Shown here: piece by piece, positions 7,041-16,021 of the stretch | Position numbering within the stretch: the first letter of the stretch is position 1 | Layout of the letters: each line of letters opens with the position of its first letter | The notes under the pieces: model-generated | What the model was told of the DNA's origin: nothing | Database searches by the model: none | What the model saw: the letters and a program-made list of their open reading frames with translations, nothing else | From: Micromonospora noduli | GTDB lineage: Bacteria; Actinomycetota; Actinomycetes; Mycobacteriales; Micromonosporaceae | Length of the DNA: 64,000 nucleotides | Assembly (NCBI RefSeq): GCF_003264365.1 | Contig: NZ_PYAK01000013.1 | Span: 83,030 to 147,029, forward strand | Reading direction: 5' to 3' | Position numbers and translations under genes: made by a program

Positions 7041-9458
7041 ATGTCCCGCACCGCCGCACCGCCCCCGTGCCCCCTCACGAAGGCGACCGCCGTGCTCCTC
7101 GCGTACCCGTTCCGCGTCCTCGTCCCCCGCCGTGCGGCACCGGAGGCCGCCACGTCCGTGGCGGTGGCGCTGCTCCTCCTCGCCGGTTCCGTCGACCTGG
7201 TCCCGCCCTCGGTGGTGATCGCGCTGGCCGCCGGCGCCGGCGCCACGCTCGCCGGGCTGCGACTGTCCCGGCTGGCCTCCCGACGCGGCACCGATCCGAC
7301 ACCGCGTGCGGCGGGGGTGCTACTCGACGCGGCGGTGGTGGCGGCGGGTCTCACCGCCGTCGTGCTGCCCCTGGCCGGCATCGGGCACACCCTCGCCGTG
7401 CTGATCGGGTCGCTGGTCGTGGCGGCCCTCTCGACGGCCGGTCTGTACCGGCTCCCCGGCCGGTCGCAGCCGGCGGCCCCGGTCCGGTTGCGGTGGCTGG
7501 TCGAGTCGACCGGCCCGGCCCTCGGTCTGGCCCTCGCCGGCTGGTTGCTGCTGCCCTCCGACGGCCTGCCGGTCAGGGCTCGGCTGGTCGCCGCGTTGAC
7601 GCTCGGCGGGTTGAGCATGGCCGCGTTGAACGCGTTCGCGGGGCCACGTCGGCGCTCGGGTGCGTCGCTCTGCCGGGGCGGCGTCCTGCTCACAGTGGGC
7701 GGGCTGGTGCTGCTGGCCACGTTGCCGTCCGCGCCGGCTGGCCGGGTGGCCCTGCTGGCCGTACCACCGCTGGTGTTCGGGATGTTGCTCGTCGCGGTCG
7801 GCGCGGCGGATGCGGCGGACGACGGGGAGTCGGTGGAGCCGGTGGCTGCGGCCTGGCCCCGGTCGGTGCTCCCCGCGGCGGTGCTGCTGCTGGCATCGGG
7901 TCTGCACCTGGGAGCCGGCCGCTCGCCGGATCGGACGAGCGTGCTGTTGGCCCTGGCGGCAGTGCCGCCCCTGGTGCTGCGCGAGCTGCTGCGCGCCGGT
8001 GACGGGTCCACGTCCGTTCGGCGGGCCGCTCATCGGCGACCGGCCGGCCGTTCGCTGCGGCACCGCCGTGCGGCCCCGGTCCGCTGGCCGGGCACGCCGG
8101 AGCCGCCGCCCGAGCGGGCCCTCGGCGTCCCGGAGGGCGCGGCGCCCGCGCTGGGTGCCGGCGCGACGTGGTCGCCTGACCACAGTTCCGCGTGGTCGGG
8201 GCTCAACCGGCGACCCGCGGCGGCGAGCCCCGGTGACCGGGCCAGCCTGCTGGACGCCCTGGCCGCGATCGGCGACGTTCCGGCGCCGGCCGGCGCGCTG
8301 CTGCTGGTGGATTTGCACGGCACCGAGGGGTTCGGCCCGACGGCCCGGGAGGACGTGCTGGCCGAGGCGGTGCACCGCGCTCGCGCGGTCATCGCCCCCG
8401 ACGATCTGGTCACCGGGTGCACGGGTACCGGCTTCGCGGTGGTCACCGCCGCCGGGCCGGTGCTGGCGTACGCGCTGGGCACCCGACTGTTGAGCGCGCT
8501 CAGTCCGCCCTACCGGCTGGCCGGTGCGATGCTGCGCGTGCAGACGAGCATCGGGTTGGCCGAGGTGAGCGGCGCCGGGCCGGCGGACGTGCTCCGGCAG
8601 GCCGAGCTGGCGAGACGACGGGCCGTGCAGCTGGGCCGGGACAGGGTGGAGTGGTACGACGCGTTCCTGGAGGAACAGCTGGTGCGCCGGCTCGACCTGG
8701 AGCGCGAGCTGCCCGGTGCGGTGGCGCGCGGCGAGCTGGACCTCGTCTACCAGCCGGTGGTCGACCTGGCCGACGGGCAGCCGGTGGGCGCGGAGGCGCT
8801 GCTGCGGTGGCGCAGCCCGGTGCTCGGCACTGTGCTCCCGGCCGAGTTGCTGCCGGTCGCCGAGGACCTGGACCTGGTCGGCGAGTTGGAGTGGTGGGTG
8901 CTGGACCGGGCCTGCCGGCAGTTGTCCGACTGGTCGGTGGGTGTCCGGGAGCTGTGGATGGCGGTCAACGTCACCACCCGGGAGCTGACCACTCCCGACT
9001 TCGTCCAGCGGCTCGCGGCCGTGCTGGCCGCGTACGGGGTGCCACCGGAGCGGCTGGTGGTGGAGGTGAGCGAGCCGAGGGTCGCCGGTGATCTGTCGAC
9101 GGTGGTGGCTCGGCTGGCCGGGCTCCGGTCGCTGGGCGTACGCACCGCGTTGGACGACTTCCGGGCCGAGCACGCCTCGCTGGCCCAGCTTCGCCGTCTG
9201 CCGATCGACCTGCTCAAGGTGGGCCCGGAGTTGGTGGGCGCACGGCCGGACGGGCAACCGCCGCTGATCGACGTGGTGGTCAACGTGGGCGAGCGGCTGG
9301 GCGTTGAGATCGTCGCCGAGGAGTTGGAGTCGTCGACCCAGGTCGAGGGGGCGCGCCGGGGTGGCTGCCGGTACGGGCAGGGGTTCGCGCTGGCCCGGCC
9401 GGCGACGGCCGAGCGGGTCGAGGCGTACTTCGAGGAGTTTCCCTCAGCATCTCGCTGA
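7041..9458 (+). CDS. Membrane protein with decayed GGDEF and divergent EAL domain
   Basis: Predicted 805 aa if the ATG at 7041 is used; a TTG at 6960 is possible. The N-terminal ~330 residues are many hydrophobic helices. A region around residues 400-560 aligns with a GGDEF fold but has CTGTGFAV where GGDEF should be, so diguanylate cyclase activity is not expected. The C-terminal EAL-type domain (~560-800) keeps the Glu of GAEALLRW (~583), the Asn of VNVT, VEVSE, the DD pair (~705-706), the Lys of LLKVG and a Gln-containing GQG. Loop 6, normally DFGxGYSS, reads DFRAEHAS, and KID reads KVG. It may be a weak phosphodiesterase or a c-di-GMP receptor. An intact paralogue with the same architecture is encoded at 25678-28050. 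Confidence 0.82.
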   Translation: MSRTAAPPPCPLTKATAVLLAYPFRVLVPRRAAPEAATSVAVALLLLAGSVDLVPPSVVIALAAGAGATLAGLRLSRLASRRGTDPTPRAAGVLLDAAVVAAGLTAVVLPLAGIGHTLAVLIGSLVVAALSTAGLYRLPGRSQPAAPVRLRWLVESTGPALGLALAGWLLLPSDGLPVRARLVAALTLGGLSMAALNAFAGPRRRSGASLCRGGVLLTVGGLVLLATLPSAPAGRVALLAVPPLVFGMLLVAVGAADAADDGESVEPVAAAWPRSVLPAAVLLLASGLHLGAGRSPDRTSVLLALAAVPPLVLRELLRAGDGSTSVRRAAHRRPAGRSLRHRRAAPVRWPGTPEPPPERALGVPEGAAPALGAGATWSPDHSSAWSGLNRRPAAASPGDRASLLDALAAIGDVPAPAGALLLVDLHGTEGFGPTAREDVLAEAVHRARAVIAPDDLVTGCTGTGFAVVTAAGPVLAYALGTRLLSALSPPYRLAGAMLRVQTSIGLAEVSGAGPADVLRQAELARRRAVQLGRDRVEWYDAFLEEQLVRRLDLERELPGAVARGELDLVYQPVVDLADGQPVGAEALLRWRSPVLGTVLPAELLPVAEDLDLVGELEWWVLDRACRQLSDWSVGVRELWMAVNVTTRELTTPDFVQRLAAVLAAYGVPPERLVVEVSEPRVAGDLSTVVARLAGLRSLGVRTALDDFRAEHASLAQLRRLPIDLLKVGPELVGARPDGQPPLIDVVVNVGERLGVEIVAEELESSTQVEGARRGGCRYGQGFALARPATAERVEAYFEEFPSASR

Positions 9459-9464
9459 ACCGGT

Positions 9465-10484
9465 TCATCTCCCCCGGGGCGGTGCGGTGCTGCCGCGCGG
9501 CGTGAGGTGAGGCGTCTCGTCCTGCACCCGCCCGGCCGGTTGCCCGGCGACGACGGCGAGCAGTTGCCTGGCGGCGTGCGCGCCGTACGCCGGGATGTCC
9601 CGGCCCAGCGCGGTCAGCGGCGGGTGCACCAGCCGGCACAGCGGCGAGTCGTCCCAGGCCACGATGGACAGATCGCCGGGCACGGTCAGGCCCATCTCCT
9701 GGGCGACGGAGAGCCCGGCGATGGCCATCACGTCGTTGTCGTAGATGACCGCTGTGGGCCGGCCAGCCGAACTGAGCAACCGGCGGGTGGCCCGGCCGCC
9801 CTCCTCGCCGGTGTAGTCGGACCAGACGGTGACCGCGTCGACCAGGCCGAGCCGCTGGCAGACCGCCGCGAAGGCGTCGGTGCGGATCTCGGTGTGCCGT
9901 AGGTCGGGCAGGCCGGCGACCCGCGCGATCCGCCGATGCCCGAGCGCGGCCAGGTACTCCACCGTCTCGGTCAGCGCGGCGGCGTCGTCGGACCAGACAC
10001 TCGCCAGCTCACCGGTGCCGCCGGGGCCACCGATCACCACCGCCGGCAGTTGCAGCTGTTCGAGTGCCGGGATGCGACGGTCGTCGGTGCGCAGGTCGCA
10101 GACGAGCACCCCGTCCACCCGTCGTTCGCCCCACCAGCGCCGGTAGACAGCGATCTCGGCGTCCGGGTCGGCCACCACCTGGAGGGTCAGCGCATACGAG
10201 CGGGCGGAGAGCTCGGCCTCGACGCCACTGATCAGCGCCATGAAGAACGGCTCGACGCCAAGGGTTCGCGCCGGTCGGCACAGGGCCAGGCCGATCGCCC
10301 CGGCGGTGGCGGCCGAGAGGGCGCGGGCGGCGCTGCTGCGGCTGAAACCGATCTCCGTGGCGATGGCCAGGATGCGCTGCCGGGTGGCCTCGGAGACGCC
10401 GGGCTGCCCGTTCAGCGCGTACGACACGGCGCCCTTGGACACCCCGGCGCGTCGGGCGACGTCGGCGATGGTCGGCCGCTTCAC
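9465..10484 (-). CDS. LacI-family transcriptional regulator
   Basis: Predicted 339 aa. The N-terminal helix-turn-helix is textbook (TIADVARRAGVSKGAVSYALNG, then a hinge with SSAARALS), followed by a periplasmic-binding-protein-like sugar sensor (EPFFMALISGVEAEL, DGVLVCDLR, YDNDVMAIAGLSVAQEMGL, WDDSPLCRLVHPPLT). It is transcribed divergently from the GH2 beta-mannosidase with a 113-base gap. It is therefore likely the local repressor, responding to a mannoside or a related sugar (inference). Its stop is only 6 bases from the end of the convergent GGDEF/EAL-like gene. Confidence 0.9.
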   Translation of the reverse strand: MKRPTIADVARRAGVSKGAVSYALNGQPGVSEATRQRILAIATEIGFSRSSAARALSAATAGAIGLALCRPARTLGVEPFFMALISGVEAELSARSYALTLQVVADPDAEIAVYRRWWGERRVDGVLVCDLRTDDRRIPALEQLQLPAVVIGGPGGTGELASVWSDDAAALTETVEYLAALGHRRIARVAGLPDLRHTEIRTDAFAAVCQRLGLVDAVTVWSDYTGEEGGRATRRLLSSAGRPTAVIYDNDVMAIAGLSVAQEMGLTVPGDLSIVAWDDSPLCRLVHPPLTALGRDIPAYGAHAARQLLAVVAGQPAGRVQDETPHLTPRGSTAPPRGR

Positions 10485-10510
10485 CGGCGTGCTCCTTCGC
10501 TCTCTGGCCG

Positions 10511-10539
10511 TTGACAGCCCGGATTCCGGACCGTACCGT
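10511..10539 (+). promoter_or_regulatory. Candidate sigma70-type promoter of the beta-mannosidase
   Basis: TTGACA at 10511-10516 and TACCGT at 10534-10539 are separated by 17 bases, 59 bases before the GTG start. An 11-base palindrome CCGGATTCCGG sits in the spacer (10520-10530), where a LacI-type repressor could bind. That role is inference. Confidence 0.5.
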
Positions 10540-10597
10540 AGCTCAGCTTATCCGGTTCAGTACGGCATCTTTCGATGCGGGAAGGTGCGGTGAAATC

Positions 10598-13039
10598 GTG
10601 AGCCGACAGGCACTCTACGACGGTTGGACAGTGCGAGCGGCCCCCGGAGCACAGGTGCCCGAGGAGGTCGCCGGCCGGTCCGCACCGGCGACAGTGCCGG
10701 GCTGCGTGCACACCGATCTGCTCGACGCCGGGTTGATCCCCGACCCCTACCTCGACGACAACGAGCGGGCGGTGGCCTGGATCGGGCGCACCGACTGGGT
10801 CTACCAGTCCACCTTCGTCCACCGGGCGGGCGACGACGAGCGCGTCGACCTGGTCTGCGCCGGCCTGGACACCGTCGCCACGCTCACAGTCAACGGTGTG
10901 GAGGTCGGCCGCACCGCGAACATGCACCGCGGCTACCGGTTCGACGTCCGACCGCTGCTGCGCGACGGGGACAACGACCTGGTGGTCACGTTCGACTCCG
11001 CGTACCGCTACGCCGAGGCGCAGCAGGAACGGCTCGGCGACCGGCCGAACGCCTACCCGGAGCCGTTCCACTTCATCCGCAAGATGGCCTGCAACTTCGG
11101 CTGGGACTGGGGGCCGACCCTGGTCACCGCCGGCATCTGGCAGGAGATCAGCCTGCACGCCTGGTCGACCGCCCGACTGGCCACCGTCCGTCCACTGGTC
11201 ACCATGGACGGTCGCGACGGCCGGGTCGAGGTGCACGTCGAGGTCGAGCGGGTCGCGGACGTCCCGCTGACCGTCCGCGCCGCCGTGGCCGGCGTCCGCG
11301 CCGAGGTGGTCGTCCCGGCCGGGCAACGCACGGCCGTGCTGACCCTCACCGTCCGCGAACCCGCGCTGTGGTGGCCCCGGGGGTACGGCGAGCAGGCCCG
11401 CCACCCGATCGAGGTGACTCTGCACGCACCGGACGGCGACACGCTGGACAGCTGGTCGCACCGGATCGGCTTCCGCTCGGTGCGGCTGGACACCACACCC
11501 GACGAGCACGGCACCCCGTTCGCGTTGTCGGTCAACGACGTCCCGGTCTTCGTCCGCGGGGTCAACTGGATCCCGGACGACGTGTTCCCCACCCGGATCA
11601 CCCGGGCCCGGCTGGCCGAGCGCTTCGACCAGGCTGTCGCGGCCAACGTCAACCTGCTGCGGGTCTGGGGCGGCGGTCGGTACGAGTCGGCGGACTTCTA
11701 CGACCTGGCCGACGAGCGCGGTCTCCTCGTCCAGCAGGACTTCCTGTTCGCCTGCGCCGCGTACCCGGAGGAGGAACCGTTCGGCACCGAGGTGGCAGCC
11801 GAGGCCGCCGAGCAGGTGACCCGGCTCGCGCCGTACCCGTCGCTGGTGCTCTGGACCGGCAACAACGAGAACATCTGGGGCTGGCACGACTGGGACTGGC
11901 AGCAGGCCCTCGCCGGGCGCACCTGGGGGCGCGGCTACTACCTCGACGTGCTGCCCCGGATCGTCGGCGAGCTGGACCCGACCCGCCCGTACTGGCCGGG
12001 CAGCCCCTGGTCGGGCACGGAGTCGATCCACCCCAATGACCCGGCGCACGGCACCACCCACATCTGGGACGTGTGGAACACCGACGACTACACCAGGTAC
12101 CGGGAGTACGTGCCGCGCTTCGTGGCCGAGTTCGGCTACCAGGCCCCACCGGCGTACGCCACGCTGCGCCGGGCGTTGAGCGACGAACCCCTGGCCCACG
12201 ACTCACCGGGCATGGCGCACCACCAGAAGGCGGCCGGCGGTGACGCCAAGCTCCAGCGGGGCCTCGACGCGCACCTGCCCGCCCCGGCGGACTTCGACGA
12301 CTGGCACTACCTGACGCAGCTCAACCAGGCCCGGGCGATCCAGCTCGGCGTGGAACACTTCCGCTCCCACCGGGACGTCTGCGCGGGCACCATCGTCTGG
12401 CAGCTCAACGACTGCTGGCCGGTGACCTCCTGGTCGGCAGTCGACGGCGACGGCCGCCGCAAACCCCTGTGGTACGCGCTGCGCCACGCCTACGCCGACC
12501 GGCTGCTCACCGTGCAACCCCGCGACGGCGGCCTGGCCCTGGTCGCGGTCAACGAGACTGCCGAGGCATGGACCGCGACGGCAGCGGTCACCCGGTTCAC
12601 GCTCACCGGGGAGCCGAGGGCGAAGACCTCGGTCGACCTCGACGTCCCGGCGTACTCCTCGGTGGTGCTGGCGCTGCCGACGGACCTGGCACGGTCGGAG
12701 GATGCCCGGCGCGAGGTGCTGGTCGCGGAGGCCGGTGGCACCGCGGAGCGCGCCCTGTGGTTCTTCGCCGAGGACCGGGAGGTGGACTGGCCGGCGGCGG
12801 CCTGGGACGCGACGGTCGAGCCGGTCGACGGCGGGCAGCGGGTCCGGGTCACGGCCCGCACGGTGCTGCGCGACCTGACGCTCTTCCCGGACCGCCTCGA
12901 TGCCTCGGCGGAGGTGGACAAAGCCCTGGTCACCCTCCTGCCGGGCGAGTCGGCGACCTTCACCGTGCGCGCCGACGCCGCGCTGGACCCGGCGGCGCTG
13001 ACCAGCCGTCCGGTGCTGCGCTGCGTCAACGACATCTGA
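10598..13039 (+). CDS. Beta-mannosidase, glycoside hydrolase family 2
   Basis: Predicted 813 aa, the usual size for GH2 beta-mannosidases, with no signal peptide, so it is likely cytoplasmic. It releases terminal beta-mannose from manno-oligosaccharides by a retaining mechanism. Seen in order: N-terminal sugar-binding beta-sandwich (DGWTVR...VPGCVHTDLL), NFGWDWGPTL, and the catalytic barrel with the acid/base Glu in TGNNENIWGW (E424) and the nucleophile Glu in VAEFGYQ (E511). C-terminal beta domains follow. The GTG at 10598 has a GGAAGGTG ribosome site about 10 bases upstream. It is divergent from a LacI regulator. No transporter for manno-oligosaccharides is adjacent. Confidence 0.92.
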   Translation: MSRQALYDGWTVRAAPGAQVPEEVAGRSAPATVPGCVHTDLLDAGLIPDPYLDDNERAVAWIGRTDWVYQSTFVHRAGDDERVDLVCAGLDTVATLTVNGVEVGRTANMHRGYRFDVRPLLRDGDNDLVVTFDSAYRYAEAQQERLGDRPNAYPEPFHFIRKMACNFGWDWGPTLVTAGIWQEISLHAWSTARLATVRPLVTMDGRDGRVEVHVEVERVADVPLTVRAAVAGVRAEVVVPAGQRTAVLTLTVREPALWWPRGYGEQARHPIEVTLHAPDGDTLDSWSHRIGFRSVRLDTTPDEHGTPFALSVNDVPVFVRGVNWIPDDVFPTRITRARLAERFDQAVAANVNLLRVWGGGRYESADFYDLADERGLLVQQDFLFACAAYPEEEPFGTEVAAEAAEQVTRLAPYPSLVLWTGNNENIWGWHDWDWQQALAGRTWGRGYYLDVLPRIVGELDPTRPYWPGSPWSGTESIHPNDPAHGTTHIWDVWNTDDYTRYREYVPRFVAEFGYQAPPAYATLRRALSDEPLAHDSPGMAHHQKAAGGDAKLQRGLDAHLPAPADFDDWHYLTQLNQARAIQLGVEHFRSHRDVCAGTIVWQLNDCWPVTSWSAVDGDGRRKPLWYALRHAYADRLLTVQPRDGGLALVAVNETAEAWTATAAVTRFTLTGEPRAKTSVDLDVPAYSSVVLALPTDLARSEDARREVLVAEAGGTAERALWFFAEDREVDWPAAAWDATVEPVDGGQRVRVTARTVLRDLTLFPDRLDASAEVDKALVTLLPGESATFTVRADAALDPAALTSRPVLRCVNDI

Positions 13040-13045
13040 GCGGGC

Positions 13046-13082
13046 GGGCCCTTTCGCCACACCCTTGTCGGCGGAGGGGCCC
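13046..13082 (+). terminator. Hairpin terminator after the beta-mannosidase gene
   Basis: A 13-base stem pairs 13046-13058 with 13070-13082, with two G-U wobbles and an 11-base loop, starting 7 bases after the stop. No strong T-run. Confidence 0.6.
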
Positions 13083-13124
13083 TCATTGACGACGTGCGGA
13101 CCACTGCGCCGACCCGGCCAATGA

Positions 13125-13140
13125 TTGAAGACTTCTTCAA
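13125..13140. promoter_or_regulatory. Palindromic operator upstream of the ArsR gene
   Basis: TTGAAGA (13125-13131) and TCTTCAA (13134-13140) form perfect 7-base inverted arms around a CT centre, 37 bases before the ArsR start. A TAAAGT -10-like hexamer follows at 13145-13150. A compact palindrome next to its own gene is typical of autoregulating ArsR/SmtB repressors; the assignment to this protein is inference. Confidence 0.65.
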
Positions 13141-13176
13141 GTGCTAAAGTCTTCGCATCGATCGGAAGAGGTGCTC

Positions 13177-13515
13177 ATGTCGGTCCCGCTGTACCAGGCG
13201 AAGGCGGAACTCTTCCGCACCCTCGGGCACCCGGTGCGCATCCGGGTCCTCGAACTGCTCCAGGACGGCCCGAAGCCGGTCCGCGACCTGCTCGCCGTCA
13301 TCGAGGTCGAGGCCTCCAACCTCTCCCAGCAACTCGCAGTGCTGCGCCGCGCCGGAATGGTCACCTCACACCGTGACGGTCCCCTCGTCATGTACGCGCT
13401 CAGCACCCCGGACGTGGCCGACCTGCTGGCCGCCGGGCGCCGGATCCTCGGCGCGGTCCTCACCGACCGGGACGGCCTCCTCGGGGAGCTGCGCGCCACC
13501 GGCGCGGACAGGTGA
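13177..13515 (+). CDS. ArsR/SmtB-family winged-helix regulator
   Basis: Predicted 112 aa. The core is the canonical ArsR winged helix: LFRTLGHPVRIRVLELLQDGPKPVRDLL, recognition helix ASNLSQQLAVLRRAGMV, then a short wing. The protein contains no cysteine at all, so the usual thiol metal site is absent and another effector is likely. The ATG at 13177 has a GGAAGAGG ribosome site six bases upstream, which decides the start over the GTG at 13141. The last four bases overlap the GTG of the downstream SulP transporter gene (GTGA), so the pair is translationally coupled and the protein probably controls that transporter. Confidence 0.88.
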   Translation: MSVPLYQAKAELFRTLGHPVRIRVLELLQDGPKPVRDLLAVIEVEASNLSQQLAVLRRAGMVTSHRDGPLVMYALSTPDVADLLAAGRRILGAVLTDRDGLLGELRATGADR

Positions 13516-15197
13516 GCGCCGCCATCCCGGTGGTCCGAGAGCGGCTCCTCGGGCTGCTGCCCGGCCGGGCCGACTGGGCGGCGGTCCACCGCTCACCGCG
13601 CCGGGACCTGCTGGCCGGACTCACCGTGGCGGTGGTGGCGCTGCCGTTGGCCCTGGCGTTCGGCGTCACCTCCGGGCTGGGCGCCCAGGCCGGGTTGATC
13701 ACTGCCGTGATCGCCGGTGCGGTGGCCGCTGTCTTCGGAGGCTCCAACCTCCAGGTCTCCGGGCCGACCGGGGCGATGACCGTGGTGCTGGTGCCGGTGG
13801 TGCAGCAGTTCGGAGCCACCGGCGTGCTCATGGTCGGGGCGATGGCCGGCGTGGTGCTGATCGCGCTCGCCGTGGCCCGCCTGGGCCGGTACGTCCGCTA
13901 CCTGCCCACCCCGGTGCTGGAGGGTTTCACCGCCGGCATCGCCGTGGTCATCGCGCTGCAACAGGTGCCCGCCGCTCTCGGCGTCAGCGACGCGCACGGG
14001 GAGAAGGTCTGGGCCGTCGCCTTCGACGCGGTCGCTCGTTTCGTCGTACACCCGCGGCCGGCCGCGCTCGCGGTGGCCCTCGCCGTCGCGGCACTGATGC
14101 TGCTGGGTGCCCGGTGGCGACCCGGCCTGCCGTTCTCGCTGCTCGGCGTGGGGGCCGCCACCGTCCTCGCCGAGGTCATCCCGGTCGACCTGGTCCGGAT
14201 CGGCGCGCTGCCGCAGGGTCTGCCCGCGCCCTCGCTCAGCTTCCTCGACCTCGGCGCACTGGGTGTGCTGCTTCCCAGCGCCCTCGCCGTCGCCGCGCTC
14301 GCCGCCCTGGAGAGCCTGCTCTCCGCCACCGTCGCCGATGGCATGACCGTCGGCGAGCGGCACGACCCGGACCGGGAGCTGTTCGGTCAGGGGATGGCCA
14401 ACCTCGCCGCCCCCCTCTTCGGCGGCATCCCAGCGACCGCCGCCATCGCCCGGACCGCTGTCAACGTCCGCGCCGGGGCGGCGTCGAAGTTGGCTGCCCT
14501 CACCCACGCCGTCGCCCTCGCGGCGATCGTGCTGGCCGCCGCGCCGTTGGTCGGCCGGATCCCGCTCGCCGCCCTGGCCGGGGTGCTGCTGGCCACCACC
14601 GTCCGCATGGTGGAGGCCGGCTCGCTGTGGGCGCTGGCCAGGGCCACCCGGGGTGACGCGGTCGTTCTGGTGCTCACCTTCGCCGTCACCGTGATCTGGG
14701 ACCTCGTCACCGCCGTCGCGGTCGGCGTCGGCGTCGCCGTGCTGCTCGCCCTGCGCGCGGTGGCCCGCAGCGCCCGGCTGGAACAGGTGCCCCTCGACCC
14801 AGGCGAACACAGCGCCGAGGAGTACGCGCTGCTCACCGAACACATCGTCGCGTACCGGCTGGACGGGCCGCTCTTCTTCGCTGCGGCCCACACCTTCCTG
14901 CTCGAACTCTCCGAGGTCACCGACGTCCGGGTCGTCATCCTGCGGATGTCCCGGGTGACCACCATGGACGCCACCGGTGCGCATGTCCTCGGCGATGCGA
15001 TCCGGCGGCTACGCGGACGCGGGATCACCGTCCTGCTCTCCGGCATCACCCCCGCCCACGACCAGGTGCTGGCCACACTCGGAGTCGCTGACGACCTACG
15101 CCGCGAGGGGCTGGTCTTCCAGGACACCCCGGCCGCGATCCGGTACGCCCGCGGGACCGCGCTTCCCGTGGCAGGCAGCCCATCTGACCGGCCGTAA
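13512..15197 (+). CDS. SulP-family inorganic anion transporter with STAS domain
   Basis: Predicted 561 aa. A membrane domain of roughly a dozen helices (residues ~25-420) has the SulP signature region (LTVAVVALPLALAFGVTSGLGAQAGL, FGGSNLQVSGPTGAMTVVL, GGIPATAAIARTAVN). A C-terminal STAS domain follows (VVILRMSRVTTMDATGAHVL, residues ~440-545). Such proteins move sulfate, bicarbonate or other small anions, and the substrate cannot be fixed from sequence. No carbonic anhydrase or sulfate assimilation gene lies next to it. It starts inside the ArsR gene by a 4-base overlap, and a strong hairpin follows the stop. Confidence 0.9.
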   Translation: MSAAIPVVRERLLGLLPGRADWAAVHRSPRRDLLAGLTVAVVALPLALAFGVTSGLGAQAGLITAVIAGAVAAVFGGSNLQVSGPTGAMTVVLVPVVQQFGATGVLMVGAMAGVVLIALAVARLGRYVRYLPTPVLEGFTAGIAVVIALQQVPAALGVSDAHGEKVWAVAFDAVARFVVHPRPAALAVALAVAALMLLGARWRPGLPFSLLGVGAATVLAEVIPVDLVRIGALPQGLPAPSLSFLDLGALGVLLPSALAVAALAALESLLSATVADGMTVGERHDPDRELFGQGMANLAAPLFGGIPATAAIARTAVNVRAGAASKLAALTHAVALAAIVLAAAPLVGRIPLAALAGVLLATTVRMVEAGSLWALARATRGDAVVLVLTFAVTVIWDLVTAVAVGVGVAVLLALRAVARSARLEQVPLDPGEHSAEEYALLTEHIVAYRLDGPLFFAAAHTFLLELSEVTDVRVVILRMSRVTTMDATGAHVLGDAIRRLRGRGITVLLSGITPAHDQVLATLGVADDLRREGLVFQDTPAAIRYARGTALPVAGSPSDRP

Positions 15198-15216
15198 CGG
15201 TCGGGAGGCGCGTGAC

Positions 15217-15261
15217 ACGAGCGGTGGGCCTGAAGGTGACTCCTCCAGGTCCACCGCTCGT
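15217..15261. terminator. Bidirectional hairpin terminator
   Basis: Perfect 11-base arms at 15217-15227 and 15251-15261, with further pairing inside the loop (CCTG...CAGG). It lies between the convergent SulP and cutC genes and can serve both. Confidence 0.7.
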
Positions 15262-15277
15262 CAGAACGCGCTGCCGG

Positions 15278-16021
15278 TCAGGCGCGGGCGGCGGCGAGCA
15301 CCTGGCCGACCAGGGCGCCCGAGGTGCCCGAACGCTCGTACTCGGGTCGGTTCAGGCTGCCACCCATCAGCGGCGCCGGGTTGCGGTGCACGGCCGGGCT
15401 GTCCGAGCTGACCAGGGCCGCGAAGTGGTACTCGTCGGCACCGGTCGCCTCGACGATCCGGGCGATGTTGCGCGGGGTGATGCCACCGCCCGGCATGATG
15501 ACAATCCGGCCGGCGGCCCGGCGCACCAGGTCGGCGATGAGCGGAGCGCCCTCCAGCACGCTGACCTCCTGACCCGAGGTGAGCACCCGGTGCACACCCA
15601 GCTCGACCAGCTGCTCCAGCGCCGCGTGCGGGTCCCGGGTCATGTCGAACGCCCGGTGGAAGGTGATGCTGGCGTCGCCCGCGGCGGCGATCAGCCGGCG
15701 GGTGGTCGGCACGTCGACGTCACCCTCGGCGGTCAACGCGCCGATCACGATGCCCTGCGCGCCGGCCGCCACCGCGGCCCGCACGTCCCGCTCCATGGCC
15801 TCGATCTCGAACGGCGAGTAGATGAAGTCGCCGGCCCGGGGACGGACGATCACGTGTACCCGGATCCGGCTGACCGCGCGCACTGTCGTCTCGATGGTGC
15901 CCAGGCTGGGGGTCAGCCCGCCGTCGAAGAGAGCGGAGCACAACTCCACCCGGTCGGCGCCGGCCTCCTCGGCGGCGACCGCTCCCTCGACGCTGTCGAT
16001 GCAGATCTCGAATGTGTTCAT
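15278..16021 (-). CDS. cutC: CutC-family TIM-barrel protein
   Basis: Predicted 247 aa, the usual CutC length. Diagnostic blocks are EICIDSVEGAVAAEEAGADRVELCS at the N-terminus, GGLTPSLGTI, VIVRPRAGDF, TFHRAFDMT, VLTSG and IMPGGGIT. The family was named for copper homeostasis in Escherichia coli, but that role is disputed and no copper ligand set is obvious here. It is the last gene of the amino-acid transporter operon, and its ATG overlaps the asparaginase stop (ATGA). The operon context argues for a metabolic role rather than metal resistance (inference). Confidence 0.9.
   Translation of the reverse strand: MNTFEICIDSVEGAVAAEEAGADRVELCSALFDGGLTPSLGTIETTVRAVSRIRVHVIVRPRAGDFIYSPFEIEAMERDVRAAVAAGAQGIVIGALTAEGDVDVPTTRRLIAAAGDASITFHRAFDMTRDPHAALEQLVELGVHRVLTSGQEVSVLEGAPLIADLVRRAAGRIVIMPGGGITPRNIARIVEATGADEYHFAALVSSDSPAVHRNPAPLMGGSLNRPEYERSGTSGALVGQVLAAARA

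Noticed and set aside
7320..9257. 645-codon minus-strand frame opposite the decayed GGDEF/EAL gene
   Set aside because: His/Gln/Arg-rich shadow. I considered whether the decayed protein itself was the shadow, but its EAL motifs are too clear.
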